From: Russula earlei | Lineage: Eukaryota > Basidiomycota > Agaricomycetes > Russulales > Russulaceae | Reading direction: 5' to 3' | Length of the DNA: 64,000 bases | Assembly (NCBI GenBank): GCA_025769875.1 | Contig: JAGFNK010000202.1 | Span: 23,055-87,054 of the forward strand | Shown here: positions 24,187 to 34,137 of the stretch, piece by piece | How the letters are laid out: each line of letters starts with the position of its first letter | Position numbering within the stretch: position 1 is the first letter of the stretch | The notes under the pieces: generated by a model | Database searches by the model: none | What the model was told of the DNA's origin: nothing | The model's input: the letters and a program-made list of their open reading frames with translations, nothing else | Position numbers and translations under genes: made by a program

Positions 24187-24994
24187 ATGGCTTTGCGTGT
24201 AGCTTCGTTTGCTACCCGCCGTTCTCTTCCCTTCTTACAACTTGGCCCACTTGCCCTCTCAAATGGGATGCAAATTCGTACTCGTCTCTCGTCTACAGCC
24301 GTCGAAGGAACAGCAAAAAATGGGGCTCATACGTCCAAGGATGAGCCGTCATACGTTCGGCCTCTCCCACAAAACCCGCCTCTGCCGAAAGGCACGCCTC
24401 CGACCATCACCACGGACGACATCGAGAAGTACGTGCAACCGTTGTACTCCCGGGGGTGGGGACTTTGCCCAATCCTGCCCAACGGAAACGGCATCGCCGT
24501 GTTGCGCAAGCGGTTCGAGTTTGCGAGCCCGTGGGCGTTGGAGGTGTTCCTGGCGGATCTGAGCGGGTACGAGGAGAGGAAGAAGGTGCCGTTCCTTCCC
24601 CCCCACCCCCCCCCGTTCCGCCTTGTGGGGCGATTTTATCCCAGCTGACGACGATTCACACGCGATATGTTTTTTTCCTTCCCCCCTTTTCCGGCGCCTC
24701 CCCCACGTCTCGATATCTCGGGATCTTCAGCACCACGCAAAGACGCATGTGTTTGAGGATGAACGTGCCGTCGTGGTCAGCGCATGGACGCACGTCGCGC
24801 GAAGGCCGAATGCGCGCGCGACGGACGAGAACGGCAAGAAGCAGGGCGTGACCGCACGCGACATCCACCTTGCGTATGCTCTCGAGAAGATGTTCGAGAA
24901 CGCGCTGGCCCCGAGCGGAGTAGCGTATCGGCCTCGCGTTCGTCCGGAGGCGGACCGGCCCAAAACGGTGGAGGAGCTGGAAGGGTATGAGTAA
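24187..24994 (+). CDS. Mitochondrial pterin-4a-carbinolamine dehydratase-like protein
   Basis: The start at ATG 24187 gives a basic, Ser/Arg-rich N-terminus (ALRVASFATRRSLPFLQLG) that looks like a mitochondrial presequence. The C-terminal half resembles PCD/DCoH: W-x-L..., a KRFEFASPWALEVFL helix, then HHAK (24731), a strand ending SAWTH and GVTARDIHLAYALEKMFE. The two adjacent histidines and the third (WTH) line up with His61, His62 and His79 of mammalian PCD. A ~10-residue insertion separates the third His from the GVTARD segment, and the usual HHPEW tryptophan is absent. One intron (24586-24730) contains C-rich homopolymers. The family is inferred from the motif pattern, and activity in pterin recycling is uncertain. 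Confidence 0.7.
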
Positions 24995-25186
24995 CTCGCG
25001 GTCAAAGAGACCTAGGGTAGATGGGAAATGGAAAATATGTCCTCATCCCTCGAGTCGAGTGTCGATAAGTCAATGGAGGACACGAGCGCCTCTTTTCTCT
25101 GTGCCGAAACGGGCCGGTTCTCAAATTTGACCTTCACTCATGGACTGATCATCATCACATCCAAAACTGAAACCCCTCGCTACTCA

Positions 25187-26349
25187 ATGACACGCTACAC
25201 AAACGTAGGTCGGAAAAGAACGTATTTGCAAGCGAGTTTGGATCCCGGCGACGATCAGACCGCTTTAAATGTTCCTGCGCCAGACTCACTTGACGCATCT
25301 CACCCTAAACATGAAGGCGGCGTTGTTGACGCCCTGGCAGAATCCCGCCGTAAACGTAGACGCCACCGAAAGAGCGGAGAGCCCTCCGAGGGAACGTGGG
25401 CTACAGAATCAGCCCCCTCTGCTGCTGCCAGCGATGGTGACAAGAAAGGCTCGCCAGTTACCAAGAGCGAAAGTGTGAAGGTGGAGGCGTTGTCTAAACC
25501 AAAGGCCAAGGACAAGCCCAAGCGGGCCAAGAGTGCGCCGTTTTCTTTTTCCTTTTTTTTTCTTTCTTTCGCCGAACCGGCTACGATAGAGTTCGGCAAT
25601 GGCGTTCACCCACTCCGTCACACGGCAGCCTTCACGGACAGAGCCGCATCGACCGAAGCACGAAGGTTGAAGCGCATGGCGGGACGACGCGCGCAAACGA
25701 CGTGCTTCGCGTGTCGCCAAGTCGGACACCCGGCCAAGGATTGCCCGTCCGTACGGCCCGGTGCCGATCGCGAGGGAGTCGGCATCTGCTACCGATGCGG
25801 CTCACGAAAGCACAACCTTGCGCGGTGTCGCGAGCCGGCGCGGCCGGGCGACCCTTTACCCTTCGCGTCGTGCTTCGTGTGCTCCGGACGCGGCCACCTC
25901 GCGAGCGCGTGTCCGCGGAACAACGGGAAAGGCGTCTACCCTAACGGCGGCTCGTGCAAATTGTGCGGGGAGACGTCGCACCTCGCCAAGGACTGCACTC
26001 TGCGCAAAATAGGTTTGGGCCACGATTTCCTCCCTTCCCTCACCCCCCCCCCCTCCCTCCGTTGATTCGGAAAACCTGCCACTCCTTTTTTTTTTCCTTC
26101 TTTTCCATGAGCGCTGACGAATATCTAGAGGGCAACGCCGTCTCGACGTTGCTGGGTACGGGCCGTGAGGCGGGCGCTGATGAGGACGACTTTCACGCGA
26201 TTCGACGGAAAAATGTGGAAATGGACAGAGACGAGCGTGGAGAGGCGAGAGTGCGAAAGGAGGCCAAGGTGCGGGCGGGGGCGCTCACCGGGGTCGTCAG
26301 AGCATTTGGCAAGGCTCCCGTGAAGCCACAGAACGTGGTGTACTTTTGA
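25187..26349 (+). CDS. CCHC zinc-knuckle protein, ZCCHC9-like
   Basis: The chosen start is ATG 25187 (TRYTNVGRKRTYL); an in-frame upstream ATG at 25028 is less likely. A basic, Lys-rich disordered region precedes ARRLKRMAGRRAQTTCFACR. Four CCHC knuckles follow: CFACRQVGHPAKDC, CYRCGSRKHNLARC, CFVCSGRGHLASAC and CKLCGETSHLAKDC (25700-26000). Number, spacing and linkers match human ZCCHC9, a nucleolar RNA-binding protein linked to exosome activity and rRNA processing. A C-terminal acidic then basic tail ends at TGA 26349. The T-rich stretch at 25535-25590 is probably an intron that happens to be open. The last intron (~26012-26129) carries C and T homopolymers and a CTGAC branch site before TATCTAG. 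Confidence 0.88.
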
Positions 26350-26592
26350 ACGGGGGCGCTGGTGGCCTGACGAAGGCTAGTCGTGCGCGCCGTGCGATCT
26401 ACGCCGAGAGCACGCGAGCGAGCGATCCCATCTGTGAAATAGCAGTAACAAACGACTCGAACCGCGCTATCGGTGAGCAAGCGTCGGACAGCTTTGTCTT
26501 GTGGCAATCGCAGTATTAGATCAGCGATACAGTAGGGATGCCAGAAGGGAGAAGTTGACACATTTCTGCTCGATGTCAACCTTGTGGTCATC

Positions 26593-27726
26593 ATGAACAC
26601 AAAGATCATCTATGGCACTGCATGGTACGTACATCATGGTAAAGAAGACTTGTGTGGCTAATGTCGCGTAGGAAGAAGGAACGAACAACGTCCCTCGTTG
26701 TAAGCGCCGTTTTGGCTGGCTTCAGAGCCATCGACACTGGTTTGTTGTCGTGCGTGCTTCATGCGGGATTGAAGGGCGCATATGGTTTTCCCAGCTTGCC
26801 AGCCCAAACACTACAGGTAAGTGATACTGTACTACTCTTGTGAAAGTAAATAGTCAATGGAGGGTCGGCTATAGGGAGGATCTCGTCGGAGAGGCTCTTC
26901 AAATATTGTATGAGAAGCATGGATACAAGCGCGAAGATTTATTCCTTCAGACCAAGTGAGACTCGACGCAAGGCGATCCTCAGAAAGGGAAGGATTGCGA
27001 CGATGATTTTTGTGCCGTAGATTCACGCCCATCGGTGGGCAGGATACCTCCCTGCCTCTACCGTACGATCCGTCGAGCACGGTTGAGGCGCAAGTCAGAA
27101 GCTCCTTCGCAACCTCTTTGCGGCAGCTGCGCGCGTCATACCTCGACTCTTTCATCCTGCACAGTCCCCTGGAAACCTACGCGGAGACGCTCGAGGCGTG
27201 GCGCGTGCTCGTCGGTTTCCAGGACGAGGGCCTCGTTCGGGCGATCGGCCTGAGCAATGCGTACGATCCCGCCGTCCTCGCTCGTCTGGGTAAAGACAGC
27301 GGACGCGCGGTGCAGGTCGTGCAGAATCGCTGGTACGAGCGGAACGGCTGGGACCGTGGGGTCGCGAAGTGGTGCCGCGCCAACGGCGCCCAATATCAGT
27401 GAAGATTTCTTTTTTTTTTTCTTTTTTTTTTGGCCTCCTTCCGAGCACGCCATCGTAGACACTAACAGGGCTTGTTTTGTTCTCGCAGATCGTTCTGGAC
27501 GTTGACCGGCTCGCCGAGTCTGCTCTCACATCCCGCCACCGCCGCCATCGCACAGGCGAACGATTGCTCACCCGCTCAGGCCGTGTATCGCTTTGTTCAG
27601 TCGCTGGGCATCGCGCCGCTCTGCGGAACCACGGATGAGATGCACATGCGAGAGGACGTCGATGCCGACAAACTTGACAAAGGAGGGGAGCATTTCGGGC
27701 CGCTGACTCGGTTCATATGGGGTTAA
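26593..27726 (+). CDS. Aldo/keto reductase
   Basis: This is an NAD(P)H-dependent TIM-barrel oxidoreductase of the AKR superfamily. Starting at ATG 26593, the first exon encodes NTKIIYGTAW. A small exon at ~26660-26743 ends FRAIDT. The next (~26795-26817) encodes ACQPKHYR, giving the conserved Asp and Tyr of the catalytic tetrad. FLQTKFTP (~26945/27020) supplies the Lys and SFILHSPLETYAE (~27150) the His. IGLSNAY and VVQNRWYERNGWD follow, and the barrel ends with TAAIAQANDCSPAQAVYRF and a stop at 27726. Introns at ~26625-26670, ~26745-26795, ~26818-26873, ~26957-27019 and ~27404-27488 are supported. The last contains two T runs of about ten. Substrate is unknown. It converges on the Yippee gene with a 101-bp gap. 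Confidence 0.87.
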
Positions 27727-27827
27727 ATGGTACAAGTGTGGGATTCGTCAATTGGCGAGACGTACTAGCTCTCGAGAACAAGCGTATGTAAAGTCGCACG
27801 GACGGATAGGAGAGATCTCGTACAGTA

Positions 27828-28435
27828 TCACACATCCAATGTCCACGCGTTGTCCTTGACAAGACGCTCTCGCTCGAGAAGGTATTTGCCTCCACGCCAC
27901 ATCTCAGCGGGAGGCGACGCAGGTCAAGCGGTGCGAGCGGACACTCACCCTCCTTGTACTTCTGCGACTGGTCGGACGCTTTGTGGTAAAACCATCCGAG
28001 CCTATCACCGCAGCCCACGCAAAAGACATCGGCGACGGTGTGGACGCCCGTGCTTTTGCAGAGGCGACAAATAAATCATGAGCGACCCAAAGTCCAGAAG
28101 TGGCGCTTACAGCAACGGCCGGTCCTCCTTGCCGCCCATTCTGATGTTGATGGCAGAGTGCATCAGGCTGCCACACATGATCAGTCTCTCCTGCTTGCAG
28201 GGGACACACACCAAGAACGCACTATCCACGACCATCCCGCCCAGAGAACGATTTGCTGATGAGCTCATCCTTCAAGGCCTAGAGATGGGCGTTGTGTATA
28301 CATTAAGATGCATCCAGGGAGGAGGAAAAGCCGAGCGATACTTGCGATCACGGCGGAGCAGTTTGAGCATTGGAAGCTCGGACGACCCTCGAATGCGCGC
28401 AGGACTTTGGACGGGGAAGATTTGGCGGAAGACAT
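27828..28435 (-). CDS. Yippee family zinc-binding protein (YPEL-like)
   Basis: This is a small one-domain protein of the Yippee/Mis18/cereblon beta-tent fold. The start at ATG 28435 is followed by FQCSNC, the first C-x2-C. After an intron comes DELISKSFSGRDGRGYLMH, restored by splicing with donor TA/GTGCGT and acceptor GGCAG. GGKEDRPLLTGVHTVADVFC then joins over a third intron (~28035-28110). The second C-x2-C pair (CVGCGDRLGWFYHKASDQSQ) and KYKEGKYLLERERLVKD complete the fold. The stop is TGA 27828-27830. All four zinc-ligand cysteines are present. Yippee proteins are subunits or relatives of CTLH/GID-associated factors in animals, so a link to muskelin (16757-19766) is conceivable but inferred. 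It diverges from RPR2 across 231 bp. Confidence 0.88.
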
Positions 28436-28666
28436 GGGGATTTCAAAATCTCCTGGATATACAAAAGAAGGGGTAATCTCTGACCACCGGCACCCAAGGC
28501 AAGCACCACAAATGCGTGAAAGCTCCTCCGGCAGCAGCAGCAGCAGCAGAGGAGGCGGTGAGCCTCCCTCGTGACCGCCGTCATCGTCATCGAATCCCGG
28601 CCCGAAGTCCGATCTGGCTCGGGCTTTTACTACCACATCTCGCTCTCTCCGATCCGAGGAACCACG
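28436..28666. promoter_or_regulatory. bidirectional intergenic region (Yippee / RPR2)
   Basis: The 231 bp between two divergent starts contain a CAG/GCA triplet run (~28530-28552). Both promoters must lie here. No named motif was assigned. Confidence 0.35.
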
Positions 28667-29519
28667 ATGGGAAAGAAAAACAAGGGCGACGTGCCGAATC
28701 CGAACAATGTTGCCAACCGAGACATCCTTCAGCGGCTCAACTTCCTCTACCAGGCTTCTGTGTACATGGAGTCCATCTCGCGTGAATGCGCCCCCGGCGA
28801 GCCTGTCGATGGCGGTGCCTGCCACTCCGGGTCTCCGGTGCGCGCTGCGGCCGCAGGGGAGGCCGGCGCATCCACGACGCCGCCGTCGAAGGCGGCGAGG
28901 AGGAAGCGCGATCGCGATCGCGAGCGACGCGAGGGGCGAGTCATACGGGCCGCAGACATCGGGCGAGGATATGTACGTGCGATGCGACTGATCGGGCAGA
29001 AGACGACGGTGAAAATGTGAGCGTTGTCTTCCGGCTCGATCGTCGTCGATCCGCAACGCTGGGGGGCTGATGACCCCGCGCCCCCATAATTTTTTTTTTT
29101 TTTTTAGGGATCCTACGGTGAAACGGACGCTGTGCAAAGGTTGCGACACCGTCCTGATCCCGGGTCTGTCTGCCACCGTCCGAGTGCACGGTGCGTTGAT
29201 TTTCCTCCCTCTTCCGTGAAATTGTCCCGTGTGGCGGCCCTCCGATCCGCCGAATACAGGTTCCGGCGCTCATCGGCACGTCATAACCACGAACTGCCTT
29301 CGCTGTGGAACGGCACGTCGCATTCCTGCTCCCCCGGTGCAAAATCCGTCAGACCCTTCTCCGGAGGAGGATGCAGTCATGGAGGTTGATGCGGGAGGTT
29401 CGTTCCCACCGAGGTCCAAGCGCAGACATGGTCCACCTCCCCGTCCCCCGCCCCTATTCGAGAGAGAAGGGCATGTCATATTCCGTGGCAATGTACGGAT
29501 AGGACAGTCGCGTCCGTAG
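28667..29519 (+). CDS. RPR2: Ribonuclease P/MRP protein subunit, Rpr2/Rpp21-like
   Basis: This nuclear subunit of RNase P binds RNA and zinc and supports tRNA 5' processing. Starting at ATG 28667 (GKKNKGDVPNPNNVANRD), the N-terminal helical part (RDILQRLNFLYQASVYM) precedes an Ala/Arg-rich insert. GYVRAMRLIGQKTTVKM continues the family helix. After an intron with a T13 run (~29018-29107) comes RTLCKGCDTVLIPG, the first C-x2-C. A second intron (~29190-29261) leads to VITTNCLRCGTARRIP, the second C-x2-C. A disordered basic tail follows to TAG 29519. The two cysteine pairs and spacing match Rpr2/Rpp21. The internal Ala/Arg-rich insert is longer than in yeast. Confidence 0.87.
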
Positions 29520-29763
29520 ATATGCATCTGTCGTCCATAGCATACTGGCGCAAGGCCAGTCACATCAACGGTCCCCAGCTGCTTTGGTAGTAACAGAGGA
29601 ACTACTGAGTTATTTCTCATGGGTTGTAATGTACACGTATCCGATACATAAATAAAAGCGGGCTGTATCAAAACAAAACCAGGGTGAGAGGGCTAACTGT
29701 GCGGCCAACGAAAGCAAGGTACAGGAAAAACCAAACATTGGAGTCCGAAATCGCGTGTTGTAG

Positions 29764-30975
29764 TCAAGTGGTCAAACGCGGATCACCTTCCTCGCTGGGG
29801 TCAGCTTCTTCATCTCGCCGCGGCGTACCAACGACATCAGAAGTGTCAAATCCTGAGCCCCTTGAACCACCGGAGGCTTCGTCCCTATCCACCTTTGAAA
29901 CGGCCTCGTCCGATGTCTTCGCTGGTGTGGGCGCCCCAGCTTGTCCGGCTTGAATTGGCGGTTCTTCAACAGCAGCCCTGGCTACTGACATGGCTTCAGC
30001 TTGACCGGATGAAGAGCGGACCGCGGCATTATGTGGCGTAGCATCAACGTCCTCTTTCCTCGGCTGCCCACCTGCGATGGACACAGACACAGACGTTTGG
30101 GTTCTATCACTTGCGCTCGAGTTCCTCCGTACGGGTGGCTTGGCCTGCGCCGCGGCGCGCGAACGCGTTGATCGCCTCTCGGGAGCCTTCACTCCTTCTT
30201 CAGATCCATCCACATCCGCTGCGTCAGCCCCTCCATTACCTGGAGAGCCGCCGTCCGAGGGTGGCATGAGAGGGGCGCGATTGGCCCGAGTGCGCTTCGC
30301 GGGGTACGTGGCATCGCCATCGTCCGCCTCGCGCCGGCGACGACGGGAACTGCTTTGTCCACCATTGCGCCTCTTGCGGGGGCTCGGCTTGTCCGGTGGT
30401 GCGGGCGCATCGGCAGGTAAGGCGAGGGGCGTGCCTGCATCTACGCTTTCTGTGTCAGCGACATCGCGTAATCTTGCGGCGGGCCGGCGATTGTGCGAAG
30501 CAGTGCCGCGTGCCGCGTCGTCGGTCTGGCTCGATGAGCCCCGCGAGTGCACGCCAAAATCGAGTTGCGGGAGCGAGAGCGCGAGCCGTCCGAGTGGGTG
30601 ATACATCGGGAGCGGTGGCTTCATCGGGTATTTTAATTTGACAGCGGCCGCCGTGGACACAGTGCTGGCAGCGCCACCGTGACCGGGTGACGCGTGTGAC
30701 GAGCGCGTGGATGGCGCCGATGGCGGACCGTGACCCGATGGGGAATGACGGATGAATTGACCAGAGCGCTCAATGCACAAATCGCTCGGGAACTGTAACG
30801 AGGGGGATCTGTAGGTAGTCTGCGGCTTCCTGCGTGAGGCCGATGGATTCGTGCCTATTTTGGAGGAAAACGAGGCATGGTTGGATCTTTGGATGGCGAT
30901 ATCGACGACGACGCCCGTCGAGTCGATGCGAATGGGACGACGCGAGCCAGGGACCACTGTCAGATGGTTGGCCAT
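29764..30975 (-). CDS. disordered basic hypothetical protein (403 aa)
   Basis: This is a single open frame of 403 codons from ATG 30975. The N-terminus ANHLTVVPGSRRPIRIDSTG looks structured. The rest is low complexity: Ser/Pro/Ala-rich with repeated basic patches (SPRKRRNGGQSSSRRRRRE, RRSTRSRAAAQAKPPVRR) that look like nuclear-localisation signals. No known domain was recognised. In the N-terminal part another frame (ending VFLQNRHESIGL) reads like folded protein, so an intron around 30780-30890 is possible. It converges on RPR2 (244-bp gap) and diverges from the AAA+-like gene at 31323. It is probably a real, fast-evolving nuclear protein. Confidence 0.6.
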   Translation of the reverse strand: MANHLTVVPGSRRPIRIDSTGVVVDIAIQRSNHASFSSKIGTNPSASRRKPQTTYRSPSLQFPSDLCIERSGQFIRHSPSGHGPPSAPSTRSSHASPGHGGAASTVSTAAAVKLKYPMKPPLPMYHPLGRLALSLPQLDFGVHSRGSSSQTDDAARGTASHNRRPAARLRDVADTESVDAGTPLALPADAPAPPDKPSPRKRRNGGQSSSRRRRREADDGDATYPAKRTRANRAPLMPPSDGGSPGNGGADAADVDGSEEGVKAPERRSTRSRAAAQAKPPVRRNSSASDRTQTSVSVSIAGGQPRKEDVDATPHNAAVRSSSGQAEAMSVARAAVEEPPIQAGQAGAPTPAKTSDEAVSKVDRDEASGGSRGSGFDTSDVVGTPRRDEEADPSEEGDPRLTT

Positions 30976-31322
30976 CTGCTGGATGGGAGAGTGTGATGGG
31001 GTGGAGATTGTGGAATCGCCAGCTAAACGGCTGATGGAGGCACAGCAAACTGGGCGTCCGAAGAATTATAGGTGGAACAAGAAACCCCGTTGAGGACCAT
31101 ACGCGGATCCACACGGGTAGAATGAGGGGGATGCCCCGTGAGGAGATGGGAGGAATAAAGGTGTGGGAGAGGGAGCCAGTACAACCAGGAGCGAGTTCGA
31201 GTTCAGGAAAGACTGGGGAAATTCAAAGCGAAGCAGCTCCACGCTTGGACTGATCTAGCAGGTCACGTGCGTTGACTCTCAGTGGCCCCGTTCATTTCAA
31301 ACTACAACTTGACGTGGACGCG
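30976..31322. promoter_or_regulatory. bidirectional intergenic region
   Basis: The 347 bp lie between the start of the disordered basic protein (minus) and the AAA+-like gene (plus). No named motif was assigned. Confidence 0.35.
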
Positions 31323-33079
31323 ATGAGTGATACACCTTCTGTCCATGATCACCCAGATTTACCTCAGAATACCGCACCATGTCCGGGCATTCCGGGAACG
31401 CCTCACTTCTTTGCTTCGATACTTAGCTTCATTCGCTCAACAGCCCCCGCTGTTCCTCTTGATCCTGTCATCTTTCAATCGATCATACTCTCCGTCATGG
31501 CAGGGAATAGACACGTTTTGCTGAGAACCAGAGATGAGGATATCACCACGGTTCAGAACCTGGCCGTCCTTGTAAGTAATCTCGTTTATTAGTAGATAAC
31601 TCCCCGCTGTTTCGCACCATAGACTTGATTTCCGTCTCCTCGTTAGTCTCAGCTCATCATAACTTACAGGTACTCACAGACATACTCGGGTACACAACTC
31701 GGAAACACAGGATCGCCCCGCTGTCAAATGTCTTGCCCTCTTCCTTTGTCCCATCCATCTTTTCTCCGTACCAAGGCACCCCGATGGGCAGATTGGATCC
31801 TTCTCTCAAGTCTCACGCAAAACGCCCATCCTCTTATAGTTCGCAAGGTCACAGACGTCCGGTTAGCGAACCAAGTGGCTCACCACTTGACTCGTCTCCG
31901 ACCCTGCGCGAACGCCCAGGTGCGAAATCCAGGCGACCACGACGACATCATGTCCTCGCAACCCCAACACGTTCTGATTCCTCGGGACTTGTTGAGTCTG
32001 AAAGCCCACGAATGGAACACGCGTTGGAGAATCGGTGGCTGCCGTCGGCTCTTGTGCTGACCGGGTTGGAGCACTCCACGGTTCCATGTCAGCGTGCGTT
32101 TCTCCATACCCTGCTGGAGCGGAGCGTCACTTTCGGTGAGGACCCAGAGGGTGCCAATCCCTCACTCGGAGAGCTTCCCGAAGACTTTATCCTGGTGTAT
32201 GTGTGTCCATTCGACCCCCGTGAGCGACCGCCAATTCATAAAAGCTTGGTGAGTTACCGTTGCTTTGCCTCTTCCCGCCGGACTTTACGAACGGCCCCGC
32301 AGCTCGACAAGTTTTCGCTGAGCGTGGCTGTTGCCCTGGATTCTAGCACGCGAGAAGCACACGCCGAATACCTTGCTTCCAACTTGTCTGGCACGCAATC
32401 CCCTTCCTTCTCCTTCACGTCAGCACATCCAGCCTCCTTCAACCCAATCCTCCCACGCGATTTCCTTCCCCGTCTGCGTTCCCTTAGCACGCCGACTCAC
32501 GTGAACATTCACCCGTCGCTCCGACTCTACATAGCGGATTTGATCTCCGCTGCACGCCACCACCACGAGCTTGACGGGACGCTGCTCGGCGTACGCTGTG
32601 CGCAAGATGCGGAGACATTGGTGCGCGCGCACCGCGTTTTGGGCGCAGGGGACGTGGGCTCTGCTCTCGTCGAGCGCGTCGCCGCACTCTCGATTACGTC
32701 CGCAGCTGGTAGCTCACTGTCCCTCCATCACGAAGGCGGCGGGGACAAAAGTGTGCCGTTGCACTGGGCCGAGGCAGGATCGTTGACCACGCCATTAATA
32801 CGGCGACAGGGATCTGTGGCGTCGGGTACGGAAGGGGATTGGCTACCAATGGACCTTCATGCGAAATGGGATGTGTCAGAGGTTGACGTTGCGAAGGTCG
32901 TGCCGCGTGTCATTTCACATCGACTCCGCGTACGCGATGGCCCAGAGGATGAAATGATGGCTGGTATAATGTTCATGGCAACAATCCCTCGAGTACCTAC
33001 AGGTGTTGAAAACAAGGAGGGCGTATGGAGGAGAAGGACGATAAAGGAAATCTTGGTGAAGCTGATGGCGCACGTCTAA
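31323..33079 (+). CDS. MoxR/Mg-chelatase-like AAA+ protein (degenerate P-loop)
   Basis: Starting at ATG 31323, exon 1 carries the helical region FASILSFIRSTAPAVPLDP and AGNRHVLLRTRDEDI, which sits where a Walker A loop would be but lacks GxxxxGK. A first intron (~31571-31670) leads to a basic, Ser/Pro-rich insertion (31740-32010). ALVLTGLEHSTVPCQRAFLH and LPEDFILVYVCPFDPRERPP read as AAA+ core and sensor regions. A second intron (~32249-32302) separates them from the lid, where HPSLRLYIADLISAARHHHE and RVISHRLRVRDGPEDE resemble the MoxR/Mg-chelatase C-terminal helical domain. The stop is TAA 33079. Similar proteins occur widely in fungi and are often called magnesium chelatases without chlorophyll synthesis. 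Function is unknown and ATP binding is doubtful. Confidence 0.6.
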
Positions 33080-34137
33080 ATTTGCTTTAGATTCAACATA
33101 AAATTGCATCAAACTTCCATGTCATAACATGCAGACATTACGTACAACTTATTCACACGGTACCAGTAGGCGATTCGTCCCGAGGAAAATTTTCTGCGAC
33201 TATCAACTAGATACATCGAAAACATTGACATCAACCTGCTCATGCCCAAAATGGGGACCAAAACAACATCCATGAATATCTCCATCAGACAAACACACAA
33301 CTCGCAGGCAAAGGTATACTGGTCACCCAAAGGCTTCCATGCTCCCGAGCCTAACGTCCTCGAGCTACCCCGAAGAAGTAGCATGTTCTCTGTATGACGA
33401 GTGTGCGCTGGTGTCATCGACTGGAGTTGAAGGATGTGGCATGTGTAAACATGCAAGACTCGAGTTAGTTTCTATAGAATAGATCCTAGCTGAGTATGTT
33501 CTGAAGAAAAGCGAAGTGTAGGACCAAGGCCTTATATATTTAAGGTGTTTAGGGCAGGCCATCTGGCACGTGTGTTCACCCTGCTCGGCAAAGCTGCCGG
33601 CGGTGACATTGCCAGACGACTGACCTCCTCTCGACCGCCCTGACTGGTGAGCTGCTCCGGAGCTTCCACAATATTGCTCTGATCATTCGTCTAGTACTAT
33701 CTACTATGGACACGAGAACAATCACTGGTGTTGTGTGTTTGTCCTGATGGGCAGTATACATGATGCAGATTAATGATCCTAGAACTGTCTTGTTGATTGA
33801 CCCAAAAATATGTGGGTGTTGGGTGGTGCATCTCCAATAGACAGGAATGGGATGATGACTTTACTGCTTGAAGCCATTTCATTGAGGAGAAGTTGAACCT
33901 AATGTTGCCATTATTTGGGTAAGCGACATGTAACAAGAGATTCGAATAGTGTGAGAGAATGGACGAGTAAGCACGTCACGTACTTGTGAGCAGGAGACAA
34001 GAGAACTGTGATAGAGAGTACAAGAGTACAAAAGGATGAGACTATGGACAGGAGATTTGACTTATTCCTACAAGGTCTGGTTTTGGTGCTTTTCTATTCT
34101 TATGTTTTAAAGTAAGGGCCATCAACTTTCCTTCACA
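33080..34137. other. gene-poor spacer, start of accessory region
   Basis: About 1 kb is without a supportable gene. It is AT-richer than the preceding 33 kb and has only short, unrecognisable frames. The 3' end (~33930-34137) belongs to the left copy of a diverged tandem duplication. Confidence 0.45.
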
